Made by a program: the position numbers and the translations under genes
In this document: positions 26,601-35,801 of the stretch, one piece after another
How the letters are laid out: each line of letters starts with the position of its first letter
Numbering within the stretch: the first letter of the stretch is position 1
Notes under the pieces: generated by a model
Told to the model about the DNA's origin: nothing
Databases searched by the model: none
The model's input: the letters and a program-made list of their open reading frames with translations, nothing else
NCBI GenBank assembly: GCA_019186825.1
Contig: JABARP010000021.1
Span: forward strand, 21,439 to 62,902
DNA: 41,464 nt
Direction: 5' to 3'
Source: Pyrinomonadaceae bacterium
Lineage (GTDB): Bacteria; Acidobacteriota; Blastocatellia; Pyrinomonadales; Pyrinomonadaceae

Positions 26601-26780
26601 AAGGCCGACGTGGCAGTATTCCGTCCATCGACCGGAACGTGGTATTTGCTAAAGAGCACCGAGGGGTTTTCCGCTATTCAGTGGGGCACGTCCGAAGATG
26701 TGCCGTTGCCGTATGCATTCATTGGGCAAAACTTTGCCGGTCGAGGCTCATCCAATCCCGTGCGGCAAAAACTGCGGTAG
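23664..26780 (+). CDS. Secreted delta-60 repeat / FG-GAP-like repeat protein, copy 2
   Basis: This 1038-residue paralog of the preceding gene lies 77 bases downstream. It has a signal peptide (TAILTGFAALLLFCCASALGQ), about 13 delta-60-type repeats and six DxDGDGxxD repeats, matching copy 1 in number and order, including the CxC pair (TYCNCGLD). The third FG-GAP repeat is degenerate (FDRDGKADLVQYKSS), and the same repeat also deviates in copy 1. GGAGG lies 9 bases before the ATG at 23664; the frame is open 20 codons further up but without a signal-peptide-like start. A tandem duplication is the simplest origin. The function is unknown, probably extracellular binding or surface structure. Confidence 0.9.
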   Translation: MTSKPTAILTGFAALLLFCCASALGQIGGVDLTYNGAPSRPLQSSGSPGQEQAVQADGKILVWGGSLVTDGVAKGKIVRLNTDGSLDNSFTYCNCGLDGFKNAAPLPDGKILVAGWVEANLSFIPKVIRLNSDGSLDPAYHTNFTGATNQYSTAMVAKVAPDGKAFIYVAWYLNVSPYFSGSFIDKLNPDGSDDPTFTQANTGNNTLIFAGMALLPDGGFYAAINYYGPFSHTAYVAKFSASGTSDPNWTGPSFGPGIGFGSEAVALSTRADGSVYVAGNFSSVNGVNQGGLVRLLPTGNVDLTFAPSTTTYCRGVSTVAGDKVLYSESNSAFPGNRIRRLNADGTSDPTFVVDMNVAPVVNKWVLDSNEQAIFSTGNELVRLLPNGPSDTSFSTDLGLFGSIKAIARQADGKIILAGDFSKYDGVASAGLVRVNSDGTLDASFNAGSGFDTSPTKLLSQPDGKVLAIGTFTTYNGVSVPRVVRIDADGSLDTGFSVALNSGSSVNALDLLADGRVYIAGQFTSIGGTPRAGIARLNADGSLDTAFNALVGGAPNITAVVSQPDGKVLIGGSFVGVGGANRQGFARVDANGAVDMAFNPSNTEVSTISLAPDGKIITTRGTRDAYVVRRAPDGNVDPTFVSYPIHATYEKAVNSILVRPDGSVVVGGEFNKVGEVPWKNFVRLTPKGEIDRLFRPKSADGLVRAIVEAEPGKILVGGDFSAFDSVGRDGAARLNITPYRRVTPFDLDGDARADIAVYRPSNNVWYQLFSNGGPIGTPVFGTAGDVPVPGDFDGDGRTDIGIYRPSTRYWWYQSSIYGFQYATYFGVGSDPTRYLLADFDRDGKADLVQYKSSTSSWQAFRSQNQTPGEWFSFGVPGDLPLIGDFDGDGADDRAIFRPSMGDWWYSASGSGGAFRAVHWGMTGDIPAPADFDGDGKTDMAVFRPSTGVWYVLNSSDYSFYIAKFGLSEDKPVPADYDGDGKADVAVFRPSTGTWYLLKSTEGFSAIQWGTSEDVPLPYAFIGQNFAGRGSSNPVRQKLR

Positions 26781-26853
26781 CGCTGCGTCTTATCGTATGC
26801 CGGCTTTGTGTCAAGCGGGCTAAACTGCAGAGTAAGTCATTTTTAGGAGAACG

Positions 26854-28686
26854 ATGGCGAGTTTACTGAAGCTATACAAGAAGTCGATGACGGCGGCCGT
26901 AATATTGATATTTGCGATCGCAGCATTTCCGGTAACCGCGCAGGATCTTGTTCCGGTGAGCAATATCTCCGGCGGTTCGAGTGTTTTTGTATTTCGGAAG
27001 TCATCGGCACCGCGTCGCTTTACAAGCAATGTAAAAGCGACCAGAAGTCGGGAGCAGCGCACCGCATCCGCAAAGCGGGTCCGCAAACAATACGAGACAC
27101 ACTCCGCGGAGACAGCAAAAACCACTCGCTCTGCAGTGGTTTCACCTGATAAGGCGGCGACTGCCGTCCGCACGATGAAACGCCAGGAGGCTTCGAAGGT
27201 ATTGGCTGGCTCGGGCGAGTTCTACCTTCAGGAGAATGATCTTGACAACGCGGTCGATAGTTTTCGCGAAGCGGTCACACTTGACGCTACGAATACGAAA
27301 GCAAAACTTGGCTTGAGCGACGCCCTCGCGCGGAAAGGGAACTCGTTGTTAGACGGTGGAAAGTCTCCACTCGCGAAGAGTTTCTTCCTAGAAGCGATCA
27401 AGTACGACGCTAAGAATGCTGCAGCGTATTTCGGCCTCGGTGAACTGTTTGCAGACGACGGTGATAACGGGCAGGCACTCGCAAATTACGAAAAGGCTCT
27501 TGCTGCCGACCCAAGACTCACGGAGATATATCAACCGCTCGGCATCCTCTATTACCAACAAGGTGAGATCGCAAAAGCAGATACGCTGCTCGGCAAGGCT
27601 CTCGCTCTCGATCCGAACAGCGCTGAGACGCAGGTCTTTGTCGCCGCGATCCGCCTTGCTCAGAATCGAAATCAAGAGGCCCTCGATGCCGCGAAAAAGG
27701 CGCTGACCATTGATCCGAATTCCGCCGATGCTGCGAATACAGCCGGCGATGCACTGGTCCGGCTTGGCCGCGTAAAAGATGCGATCCAGTTCTACGAAAA
27801 GGCGACAACGCTTCGGCAGAATTATTTTGACGCTCTGCTCGCGCTTGGTGACGCGTACCTTGAAACGGGTGATTACCCGAACGCTGTCAAGGCGTACTCA
27901 GGAGCTTTCCGTGCTAAGAACACGAGTCCCGAAGCGGCCGAAGGGTTGGCTGACGCCTATCGTCTGTCCGGTGATTTCAATTCCGCGGCCGGAGCCTACA
28001 GAAATGCCCTGACGTTTATGGATAGGGACGCAACCTATTCGAATGCCCAAAAGGCTGACACCGAAAGCAAGCTTGCGTTCGTGATCGGCCAGCAGTGCAC
28101 GATCAATATTCGGCAGGCAAAACGCTGCGAATGGCCATCAGCGATCGCCGCGATGGAGAAAGCCGTAAAGCTCGGCAACGGCAGTGCGATAGACTATGCA
28201 AACCTCGGATGGGCGTATTACAACGCTGCACAGATCGACAATGCTGACAAGAAAACGGCAGACGCGAAGGCAAAAACCGAACTTGCGCGGATCGACCTTG
28301 AAAAGGCCCTCGCGATGAATCCGACCTTCGCTGCCGGTCCGATGCTAAATCTCGGAATGGTGCGCACCGATCTCGGCGACTACGCTGGTGCTGCCGATAT
28401 TCTTTCCAAGGTCGTTAAGGAAAAGCCGGAATGGGCCTTCGCTTGGAATGAACTTGGGCTTGCGAACTATAAGCTGAACAACAAAAAGGAGGCGGTCGAT
28501 AACTATAAGCGTGCGACCGACGAGGACCCGAATCTCGCAGCCGCGTGGTTCAATCTCGGCCGAACCTCGATCGAGCTCGGGAATATGAACGATGCCAAGA
28601 AGGCTTACAAGAAACTCGTGAGCCTAAGGGCGATCAACTTCGCGAACTTCCTTGAGCTCATGAGCAAGGGAGCGGTCAAGAAATAG
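26854..28686 (+). CDS. Exported TPR protein with GSSxFVFR motif, upstream of murB
   Basis: The 610-residue protein has a signal peptide (TAAVILIFAIAAFPVTA, cleavage before QDLV), then the motif GSSVFVFR (41-48). A Lys/Arg-rich linker follows (~50-110), then about 10-12 tetratricopeptide repeats to the C-terminus (for example PLGILYYQQGEIAKADTLLGKALALDPN). TPRs bind other proteins. The basic linker and export suggest a periplasmic or cell-envelope scaffold. The downstream TPR gene has the same layout and motif. AGGAG lies five bases before the ATG. The stop TAG directly touches the TTG start of murB. Function is unknown; an envelope role is inferred from export and the murB context. Confidence 0.9.
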   Translation: MASLLKLYKKSMTAAVILIFAIAAFPVTAQDLVPVSNISGGSSVFVFRKSSAPRRFTSNVKATRSREQRTASAKRVRKQYETHSAETAKTTRSAVVSPDKAATAVRTMKRQEASKVLAGSGEFYLQENDLDNAVDSFREAVTLDATNTKAKLGLSDALARKGNSLLDGGKSPLAKSFFLEAIKYDAKNAAAYFGLGELFADDGDNGQALANYEKALAADPRLTEIYQPLGILYYQQGEIAKADTLLGKALALDPNSAETQVFVAAIRLAQNRNQEALDAAKKALTIDPNSADAANTAGDALVRLGRVKDAIQFYEKATTLRQNYFDALLALGDAYLETGDYPNAVKAYSGAFRAKNTSPEAAEGLADAYRLSGDFNSAAGAYRNALTFMDRDATYSNAQKADTESKLAFVIGQQCTINIRQAKRCEWPSAIAAMEKAVKLGNGSAIDYANLGWAYYNAAQIDNADKKTADAKAKTELARIDLEKALAMNPTFAAGPMLNLGMVRTDLGDYAGAADILSKVVKEKPEWAFAWNELGLANYKLNNKKEAVDNYKRATDEDPNLAAAWFNLGRTSIELGNMNDAKKAYKKLVSLRAINFANFLELMSKGAVKK

Positions 28687-29724
28687 TTGTCCGGCGTGAT
28701 CTTTGAAGAGAATGTGAGCCTTGCGCCGCTGACCACTTTGAAGGTCGGCGGCCCTGCACGATATTTCGCACAGCCGACAAGCGTCGACGAGCTCAAAGCA
28801 ACCCTTGCGGAGGCGCACGATCGGGGACTTGCGATATTTATCCTCGGCGGCGGCAGTAATGTTGTGGTCTCCGATTCCGGGTTTGACGGCCTGGTGATCC
28901 GCCCCGCGTTTGTCGGCGTTCAGTTCGAGGTTGAAGACGGCAAAATGCGAGTGTCCGCCGGTGCGGGCGAAAATTGGGACACATTTGTCGAAAGTTGTGT
29001 AAAAATGGAACTTGCCGGCGTCGAAGCCCTAAGCGGCATTCCGGGTCTCGTCGGGGGAACTCCCATCCAAAATGTAGGTGCTTACGGCCAGGAAGTCTCG
29101 GAGACGATAGTCTCTGTTGAGTGTCTTAACCGCGAGAGCGGAGCGATCGAGATCTTCTCGAATGCCGACTGTAGATTTGCCTATCGCCAAAGCATCTTTA
29201 ACTCCACGCATCGTGATCGATACGTCATCCTCAAGGTGAATTTCGAACTGACAAGAAATGGCAAGCCAAAGGTCGCATATCGCGATCTGATCGAGCGCTT
29301 TGATGGACGCGATCCGAGCCTCGCCGACGTAAGGGCGGCGGTCTTGGAGATTCGTCGTTCGAAATCGATGGTCATAGATGCGTCCGATCCGAACTCACGG
29401 AGTGCAGGATCATTCTTCAAAAATCCGATCGTCAAGCAGGAAGTTTACGATCATATTGCCGCGGGATTCGACAACGTCCCGAAATTTCCCGCGGGCCGTG
29501 ATCACGTTAAGATATCGGCGGCGTGGCTCATCGAGAACGCCGGTTTTCAAAAAGGGTATAGAATGGGCGGTGCGGGGATATCGGCACGGCATCCTCTCGC
29601 GATCATCAATGCAGATGGTGCGACGGCCGCCGAAATAATTGCTTTGAAGGACGCGATCCAACAAGCAGTCAGCGAAAGATTCTCAATTGACCTCACACCT
29701 GAACCGACATTTGTCGGCTTCTGA
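28687..29724 (+). CDS. murB: UDP-N-acetylenolpyruvoylglucosamine reductase (type I-like)
   Basis: MurB uses FAD and NADPH to make UDP-MurNAc in the cytosol, an early peptidoglycan step. The 345-residue protein has the FAD-binding FILGGGSNVVVSD and GIPGLVGGTPIQNVGAYGQE segments, the type I tyrosine loop FAYRQSIF, the catalytic Ser in SAGSFFKNP and the terminal Glu in PEPTFVGF. The loop sequences match the E. coli-like type I, and the length is normal. The start is TTG (28687), directly after the TPR stop, with AAGGGAG 14 bases upstream; GTG at 28696 is an alternative. Such close packing implies translational coupling with the TPR gene. Confidence 0.95.
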   Translation: MSGVIFEENVSLAPLTTLKVGGPARYFAQPTSVDELKATLAEAHDRGLAIFILGGGSNVVVSDSGFDGLVIRPAFVGVQFEVEDGKMRVSAGAGENWDTFVESCVKMELAGVEALSGIPGLVGGTPIQNVGAYGQEVSETIVSVECLNRESGAIEIFSNADCRFAYRQSIFNSTHRDRYVILKVNFELTRNGKPKVAYRDLIERFDGRDPSLADVRAAVLEIRRSKSMVIDASDPNSRSAGSFFKNPIVKQEVYDHIAAGFDNVPKFPAGRDHVKISAAWLIENAGFQKGYRMGGAGISARHPLAIINADGATAAEIIALKDAIQQAVSERFSIDLTPEPTFVGF

Positions 29725-29743
29725 TCAAGCAATGGTGATCCGT

Positions 29744-31612
29744 ATGATGAACCTCAGAAACGAAATAGCAAAGATCTCAGTTACCTCGCTCGTTGTTCTT
29801 TCGATGCTCGGTATGGCGATCCCGGCGTCGAGGCCGGTTTCCGCACAGGACCTTGTCACCAACGACAGCCTCGCGAGCGGTTCGAGCGCCTTCGTTTTTC
29901 GAGAATCGAGCAAGAAGCCACAGGCTTTTCTTAGTGGCGGTGGAAGCTCATTCGCGCGTGAAGGCGGCGGCAGTATTCGTTCAAACCGTCGAACCAATGC
30001 CCAGATCATCTCGGCAGCAAAGAAAAGACGCCTTGCCGCGGCCGCAGCGAGAAAACGCGCGATGGCCGCCGCAAGGACGAAAAAGCTGAAGCTCTCGAAC
30101 GATCTTGCAAAGAAGGGCGAGAATGCGCTCGATGCCGGACGCGTGGACGAAGCGATCACGAATTTTCGTGCGTCCCTGAAAGAGAATCCGCGAAATAAGC
30201 GGGCATCCGAAGGCTTGAGCGAAGCCCTGACGGACAAGGGAACCACGGTCGCAGGTGACGCGAACAGCGCCGCTGCACTCCCGATGCTCGAAGAGGCTGT
30301 GAAATACGACAAGACGAACGCTGAGGCATTCGCAAAACTTGGCGCGGTTTACGCCGCAAAGGGAGATTTTCCATCGGCAATCACGAATTATTCACAAGCG
30401 ATCACGCTCGACAAAGATCTTGTAGGGCTTAACGCTCCTCTCGGCCTTGCGTATCTCGAGACAGGCGATGTTGGGAAGGCAGACGCCGCACTTACCCTTG
30501 CCACTCGTGCCGGCGTCGAGACGGCCGATTCTAAACTGCTCGAAGGACGCATTCGCCTAAAGCAGAACCGCAATAACGAGGCTCTTGCGGCATTCGACAA
30601 AGCCTTGCAACTCGATCCGCAGAACGCAACTGCAGCGTACTATCGCGGCCAGGCGTATTCGCGAATGGACGAGCCGGCGAATATGATCGCGTCTTACAAA
30701 CAGTCGCTCAATCTTGAACCGAATTACGCACCTGCGGCATTTGATCTCGGAGTTGCATACTACAATGCCGGTGATTACGAGAATGCTGCGGCATCCTACG
30801 AGGTCGTCGTACGGGAAGATCCGGGTAATGCGCAGGCTCATGCGAATCTTGCGAGCACCTATCGCCAACTCGAGCGCTATCCCGAAGCGAATGAGCAATA
30901 CAAGCTTGCTGCCGAGAAGATCAAGACCGACGAGCTTTACAGTGAGTGGGGTTATTGTCTCGGGAAGGTCAACGATTGGGACAAGGCTTCGGCTCGGCTC
31001 CTTACTGCCCGCGAGCTGAACCCTGTTGCGATCAACGACTCGAATATATCTTGGGCCTATTACAATCAAGCGGTCGCTCAGCAGAAAACGTCGCCGGCCG
31101 CTGCAAAGGCAAACCTCGAACTCAGTCGCTCATTCGCTACAAAGGCCGTTCAGCAAGATCCGAAACTTGATGCCGCGTATTTGAACCTCGGTTCGACGGA
31201 GAACCGTCTCGGAAACTACTCGGCGGCGGTCGCGGCTTTGAAGAGTGCGCTGAACCTACGAAGTGATTGGGTCATTGCAATGAACCAGCTTGGCGTCGGT
31301 TATCGCGGTATGAACAACCTTTCGGAGGCGATCGCGGTCTTCAAACGAGCGACCGATCTCGACGGGAACTACGTGCTCGGCCTTTTCAACCTTGGCGAAG
31401 CCTACAATGCGAATGGGGATAAGAAGAATGCCCGTCGCGTTCAGGACCGCCTCGGCAAGCTCGATGCGGCGATGGCAAACGTTCTGACCGATGTTTTTAA
31501 GGGCAGGATCTCGATCGACAGCGTGACACGGGGGCTCGGGAACGAGATACCAAACGTGCCGAATATCCCAAAGGTGCCGAAGGTTCCGAAGATAAAGCTT
31601 CCGTACTATTAG
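29744..31612 (+). CDS. Exported TPR protein with GSSxFVFR motif, downstream of murB
   Basis: The 622-residue protein parallels the TPR protein upstream of murB. It has a signal peptide (ISVTSLVVLSMLGMAIPAS, cleavage near AQDLV), the motif GSSAFVFR (46-53), a strongly basic Ala/Arg/Lys linker (~75-110), then about 11 TPRs. It ends in a Pro/Lys tail (PNVPNIPKVPKVPKIKLPYY), absent from the other copy. ATG 29744 was chosen because GGTGATCC, matching the anti-Shine-Dalgarno, lies just upstream; ATG 29732 is possible. The gene begins 19 bases after murB and is closed by a strong terminator. A paralogous envelope scaffold is likely; partners are unknown. Confidence 0.9.
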   Translation: MMNLRNEIAKISVTSLVVLSMLGMAIPASRPVSAQDLVTNDSLASGSSAFVFRESSKKPQAFLSGGGSSFAREGGGSIRSNRRTNAQIISAAKKRRLAAAAARKRAMAAARTKKLKLSNDLAKKGENALDAGRVDEAITNFRASLKENPRNKRASEGLSEALTDKGTTVAGDANSAAALPMLEEAVKYDKTNAEAFAKLGAVYAAKGDFPSAITNYSQAITLDKDLVGLNAPLGLAYLETGDVGKADAALTLATRAGVETADSKLLEGRIRLKQNRNNEALAAFDKALQLDPQNATAAYYRGQAYSRMDEPANMIASYKQSLNLEPNYAPAAFDLGVAYYNAGDYENAAASYEVVVREDPGNAQAHANLASTYRQLERYPEANEQYKLAAEKIKTDELYSEWGYCLGKVNDWDKASARLLTARELNPVAINDSNISWAYYNQAVAQQKTSPAAAKANLELSRSFATKAVQQDPKLDAAYLNLGSTENRLGNYSAAVAALKSALNLRSDWVIAMNQLGVGYRGMNNLSEAIAVFKRATDLDGNYVLGLFNLGEAYNANGDKKNARRVQDRLGKLDAAMANVLTDVFKGRISIDSVTRGLGNEIPNVPNIPKVPKVPKIKLPYY

Positions 31613-31627
31613 CACAAGAAATACGCA

Positions 31628-31658
31628 GGAGCGGTTCGTTAAGGACCGCTCCTTTTTT
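31628..31658 (+). terminator. Intrinsic terminator of the TPR-murB-TPR cluster
   Basis: GGAGCGGT and ACCGCTCC form an 8-base GC-rich stem with a 9-base loop, followed by TTTTTT. This is a textbook rho-independent terminator. Confidence 0.92.
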
Positions 31659-31659
31659 A

Positions 31660-31665
31660 TATAAT
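31660..31665 (+). promoter_or_regulatory. Candidate -10 box of carB
   Basis: A perfect TATAAT begins one base after the terminator T-tract, 20 bases before the carB ATG. No -35 is obvious, and its region would lie in the terminator stem-loop. The leader would be about 14 bases. Confidence 0.45.
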
Positions 31666-31685
31666 CGTAAATTTAGCAAAAAGCG

Positions 31686-34600
31686 ATGCCGCGTAGAGAC
31701 GATATTAAGAAGATATTGATCGTGGGTTCGGGACCGATTGTTATCGGGCAGGCGTGCGAATTCGATTATTCGGGCACACAGGCCTGCAGGGCCCTCAAAC
31801 AAGAGGGTTACACCGTCATTCTCGTAAATTCCAACCCGGCGACGATCATGACCGACCCTGAGATCGCCGACAAAACTTATATCGAACCGCTCACCGTCGA
31901 AGGTCTAACGGCGATCATCGAAAAAGAACGTCCGGATGCGGTTTTGCCTACCGTTGGCGGGCAAACGGGTCTGAATCTTTCCGTCGAGCTTTACGAAAAG
32001 GGTGTATTTGAGAAATACGGCGTCAAGATGATCGGCGCGAACATCGACGCCATCAAGGTCGGCGAGGACCGTGAACTCTTTAAGGCGGCGATGGACGAGA
32101 TCGGTATCCCCTCGCCCAAAGGCGGTTTTGCTCACACATGGGAGGAAGCGAAAGCCATTGTCGAGGAGACCGGCTATCCCGCGATCATACGTCCGAGCTT
32201 TACTCTTGGCGGAACCGGCGGCGGTACGGCATTCAACCCCGAGGAATTCGAAGAGATCGCACGCCGTGGCCTTGCCGCTTCGCCGACTTCACAGATCCTT
32301 GTCGAGGAATCGATCCTTGGGTGGAAAGAATACGAACTTGAGGTGATGCGCGACCTTAACGACAACGTCGTCATCATCTGCTCGATCGAAAATTTTGACC
32401 CGATGGGCGTGCATACCGGCGATTCGATCACGGTAGCACCGGCACAGACCCTTTCGGACGTCGAGTACCAGCGTCTGCGGGATATGTCGAAAGCGTGTAT
32501 CCGCCGGGTTGGTGTCGAGACGGGCGGTTCGAACATACAGTTCGCCGTAAATCCGGCGAACGGTGACATTCGCATTATCGAGATGAATCCGCGTGTCTCG
32601 CGCTCTTCGGCCCTCGCGTCTAAAGCTACTGGTTTTCCGATCGCAAAGATCGCCGCGAAGCTTGCGGTTGGTTACACGCTCGACGAGATCCCGAACGATA
32701 TCACGAAAAAGACGCCGGCCTCGTTCGAGCCGACCATTGATTACGTCGTCACGAAGATACCGAAGTGGGCGTTCGAGAAGTTCCCGGGCACCGAGGATGT
32801 GCTGGGGACGCAGATGCGTTCGGTCGGCGAGGTGATGGCGATCGGCCGCACTTTCAAGGAATCGCTGTTTAAAGGCTTACGGTCGCTTGAGGCCGTTAAA
32901 CCATTGCGTTTGCATGATGTTCCGGATGAGGAGCTGCAGCGAAAACTTGCCCGCCCAAACTCGAACCGCTTTTCGTATCTAACCTACGCTCTGCAGAATG
33001 GCTACTCGATCGACGAGCTTTATCGCCTGACCCGCATCGACCCGTGGTTCCTCGATCAAGTAAAGCAGGTGATGGAGCTGCAGGCAGAGATCGATGGCCG
33101 CCCCGTTGCTGAATATTCGACAGTCGAGCTTCGACAAGCGAAAGAATTTGGGCTTTCGGATCGCCGCCTTGTCTATCTTTCGGGCGACGCCGAGACAGCC
33201 GTTCGCGAGCATCGAAAGGGCCTTGGCGTTAAGCCTGTCTATAAACGTGTCGATACCTGCGCGGCAGAGTTCGAATCGTTTACGCCATATCTTTATTCAA
33301 CTTACGAGCACGAATGCGAGGCAGCGCCGACCGATCGGCGGAAGATAATGATCCTCGGCTCCGGGCCGAATCGTATCGGACAGGGAATCGAGTTCGATTA
33401 TTGCTGCTGCCACGCTAGCTTTGCCCTTCGTGATGCGAATTTCGAGACGATAATGGTGAACTGCAACCCCGAGACCGTCTCGACAGACTACGACACGAGC
33501 GACCGGTTGTACTTTGAGCCTTTGACGTTCGAGGACGTGATGAACATCGTGGACGTCGAAAAACCCGAGGGCGTGATCGTGCAATTCGGCGGGCAGACGC
33601 CGCTCAATCTTGCCGACCGGCTTCACGAAGCGAGCGTCCCGATCATCGGGACATCGCCGGATTCTATCGACCTTGCAGAGGATCGGAAGCGCTTTGGTGC
33701 ACTGCTCGAGGAACTCAAGATCCCATGTCCGGAAAACTCAAGTGTTACTTCAGCCGATGAAGCGAAAACTGTTGCAAAACAAATAGGTTATCCGGTTGTT
33801 GTACGTCCGAGTTTTGTGCTTGGCGGGCGTGCGATGGCAATCGTTTATGACGAAGCCTCGCTAGACGAATATATGCGAATGGCGACCGACGCTTCGCCCG
33901 AAAAGCCGATCCTGATCGACAAATTTCTCGAGCGCGCAGCTGAGATCGACGTCGATGCGATCGCCGACGAGACCGCCATCGTGATCGCGGGTATTCAAGA
34001 GCACATCGAGGAGGCCGGCATCCATTCTGGCGATTCTTCGAGCGTTCTGCCACCGCAAAAGGTCGCTGAGGAACATCTCGACACCATCAAGCATTACACG
34101 CGGTTGCTCGCCCGTGCATTGGCCGTTAAGGGGCTAATGAATATCCAGTTTGCGATCAAGGACGACCGCGTTTATGTCCTGGAAGTAAATCCGCGTGCTT
34201 CTCGGACCGTTCCTTTCGTCGCGAAGGCGACCGGAATTCCGATCGCGAAGATCGCCTCGCTCGTCATGGCCGGCGACAAGACGCTCGCGGAATTCAACTT
34301 GCCGGAGGTGCTCGACGTTCCGCAGATCTTTGTGAAATCGCCAGTGTTTCCGTTCAAGAAATTCGCGGGCGTTGACCCCGTGCTCGGGCCGGAGATGCAC
34401 TCAACGGGCGAGGTCATGGGCGTCGGAGCATCGTTCGGCGAGGCGTACGGAAAGGCGATGGAAGGTGCGGGCCTCGCGCTTCCACGGTCGGGGCGAGCGT
34501 TCGTGTCGGTCAACGACAAGGACAAAGGCCAAGCGGTAAAGATCGCAAGACGTTTGAGCAAACTTGGGTTCGCTCTCGTCGCTACTCACGGCACGGCGAT

Positions 34601-34910
34601 TCGCCTGCGCGAGGTTGGGCTCGAGTGCGATAGCGTCTTTAAGGTCAACGAAGGCCGTCCGAATATCGCCGACCTCATCCGCCAGGGCGAGATCGCGGTC
34701 ATCATCAACACCGCCCTCGGCAAAGCCTCTTTCTATGACGAAAAGGCCATTCGCAAGGCCGCTCTGCAATTCAACGTCCCATGCGTTACGACGATCACCG
34801 GCGCCGAAGCCCTCGTTGAGGCGATCGCAACGAAACTGAATGAACAGAGCATAACCGTCCGCAGCCTACAGACCATACACGGTGAAAAAGGCGTCGCCAA
34901 CGACGCCTGA
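31686..34910 (+). CDS. carB: Carbamoyl-phosphate synthase large subunit
   Basis: CarB makes carbamoyl phosphate from bicarbonate, ammonia (delivered by CarA) and two ATP, for arginine and pyrimidine synthesis. The 1074-residue protein is the full single-chain form (E. coli 1073). Both ATP-grasp halves begin with a GSGP loop ([17 protein letters not shown] and [17 protein letters not shown]), and each has a glycine-rich loop (LGGTGGG; LGGRAM) and the NPR segment ([36 protein letters not shown]). The last ~140 residues are the MGS-like regulatory domain, where effectors bind. carA is not in the window. The arginine it supports is also the substrate of the nearby cyanophycin synthetase, a suggestive but not operon-level link. 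Confidence 0.97.
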   Translation: MPRRDDIKKILIVGSGPIVIGQACEFDYSGTQACRALKQEGYTVILVNSNPATIMTDPEIADKTYIEPLTVEGLTAIIEKERPDAVLPTVGGQTGLNLSVELYEKGVFEKYGVKMIGANIDAIKVGEDRELFKAAMDEIGIPSPKGGFAHTWEEAKAIVEETGYPAIIRPSFTLGGTGGGTAFNPEEFEEIARRGLAASPTSQILVEESILGWKEYELEVMRDLNDNVVIICSIENFDPMGVHTGDSITVAPAQTLSDVEYQRLRDMSKACIRRVGVETGGSNIQFAVNPANGDIRIIEMNPRVSRSSALASKATGFPIAKIAAKLAVGYTLDEIPNDITKKTPASFEPTIDYVVTKIPKWAFEKFPGTEDVLGTQMRSVGEVMAIGRTFKESLFKGLRSLEAVKPLRLHDVPDEELQRKLARPNSNRFSYLTYALQNGYSIDELYRLTRIDPWFLDQVKQVMELQAEIDGRPVAEYSTVELRQAKEFGLSDRRLVYLSGDAETAVREHRKGLGVKPVYKRVDTCAAEFESFTPYLYSTYEHECEAAPTDRRKIMILGSGPNRIGQGIEFDYCCCHASFALRDANFETIMVNCNPETVSTDYDTSDRLYFEPLTFEDVMNIVDVEKPEGVIVQFGGQTPLNLADRLHEASVPIIGTSPDSIDLAEDRKRFGALLEELKIPCPENSSVTSADEAKTVAKQIGYPVVVRPSFVLGGRAMAIVYDEASLDEYMRMATDASPEKPILIDKFLERAAEIDVDAIADETAIVIAGIQEHIEEAGIHSGDSSSVLPPQKVAEEHLDTIKHYTRLLARALAVKGLMNIQFAIKDDRVYVLEVNPRASRTVPFVAKATGIPIAKIASLVMAGDKTLAEFNLPEVLDVPQIFVKSPVFPFKKFAGVDPVLGPEMHSTGEVMGVGASFGEAYGKAMEGAGLALPRSGRAFVSVNDKDKGQAVKIARRLSKLGFALVATHGTAIRLREVGLECDSVFKVNEGRPNIADLIRQGEIAVIINTALGKASFYDEKAIRKAALQFNVPCVTTITGAEALVEAIATKLNEQSITVRSLQTIHGEKGVANDA

Positions 34911-34939
34911 TCTCTACCTAGCTTAGTTCGAATCATCCC

Positions 34940-34982
34940 AATTCGCGGCTGTCTTCGCTGTTGAGAGAGGCACCCGCGAATT
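34940..34982 (+). terminator. Long-loop inverted repeat after carB
   Basis: AATTCGCGG and CCGCGAATT form a perfect 9-base stem around a 25-base loop, 29 bases past the carB stop. Only TTTC follows, so it may be a weak terminator or an RNA-stabilising hairpin. Confidence 0.4.
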
Positions 34983-35090
34983 TCAGTGTTCACCATCAGA
35001 AAAGAATTCTTTACGAAAAAACGGGCCGAAAACAACCAAAGGTCCCGTTGGCGGCATCAATTCTCGGTAAGTAAGGAGAGCTTTTTGAAT

Positions 35091-35768
35091 ATGATATGTA
35101 AGAAGAACGTGTGTCTCGTAGTTTGCCTTGTATTTGCGGGGTTCCTCGCCGCATCGGCGCAGTCGGGGATTATTCCGGCACGAAAGGACGGCAAGCCTGA
35201 TAATTCGCCATATCGCCAAATGATGGCAAAAATAAAGGCGGGCGACACAACTGTTGATTTTGTAAAGTTTCGGGCGGCGTATCTCGACTGGACCCTTGAT
35301 GAATGTAACGTTAGCGACGCTCCGAACCGCGACAAGATGGTGGAGGCGTTTGAGGCAAAGGACTACAAGGCTGCTATCCCCAAAGCTCTGGCGGTACTTG
35401 AATATGAATATGCGAACCGCGGGCTGCATGCTGCTCTTGCAATTGCCTACAAGGAAACGGGTGATGCTGAGAAGGAGAAGTTTCATTCGGAGATCGCGAA
35501 GAAGCTGTTCGACGGCCTGCTCAAGTCGGGCGATGGGCTTACGCCCAAAACGGCCTATCGCGTCCACTCGATCCGTGAAGAATATCAGGTAATGAGTGCC
35601 CTTGGTTACAAGGTGGCTTCGCAATCGCTTGTCTTTGACAAGGAATACGGTGTCTTTGACGTGCTGGCCGGCAAGAACGAGGCAGGGAAGGATGGCTCTT
35701 TCTACTTCAACATTACGGACGTGTGGGTCGGCAGCACGAGTTCGCGGCCCTGTAAGCAAGCGAAATAG
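35091..35768 (+). CDS. Exported DUF4919-like protein
   Basis: The 225-residue protein has a signal peptide (CLVVCLVFAGFLAASA) and one soluble domain. The blocks YRQMMAKIKAGDTTVDFVKFRAAYLDW, LKSGDGLTPKTAYRV, SIREEYQVMSALGY and FYFNITD resemble DUF4919, a family of secreted proteins of unknown role; I rate this match as moderate. No catalytic motif is visible. AGGAG (35074-35078) lies 12 bases before ATG 35091, and a TTG at 35085 has better spacing, so the start could be six bases earlier. The frame extends further up to 34986, but that part crosses hairpins and is not signal-like. A strong terminator follows, so it is probably monocistronic. Confidence 0.82.
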   Translation: MICKKNVCLVVCLVFAGFLAASAQSGIIPARKDGKPDNSPYRQMMAKIKAGDTTVDFVKFRAAYLDWTLDECNVSDAPNRDKMVEAFEAKDYKAAIPKALAVLEYEYANRGLHAALAIAYKETGDAEKEKFHSEIAKKLFDGLLKSGDGLTPKTAYRVHSIREEYQVMSALGYKVASQSLVFDKEYGVFDVLAGKNEAGKDGSFYFNITDVWVGSTSSRPCKQAK

Positions 35769-35801
35769 ATCTTCATTTGACTCAAATTGAGTAAAGTTAG
35801 A

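Noticed and set aside
34911..34990. GTTCGAATC resembling a tRNA T-loop
   Set aside because: No matching T-stem, acceptor stem or anticodon arm around it.
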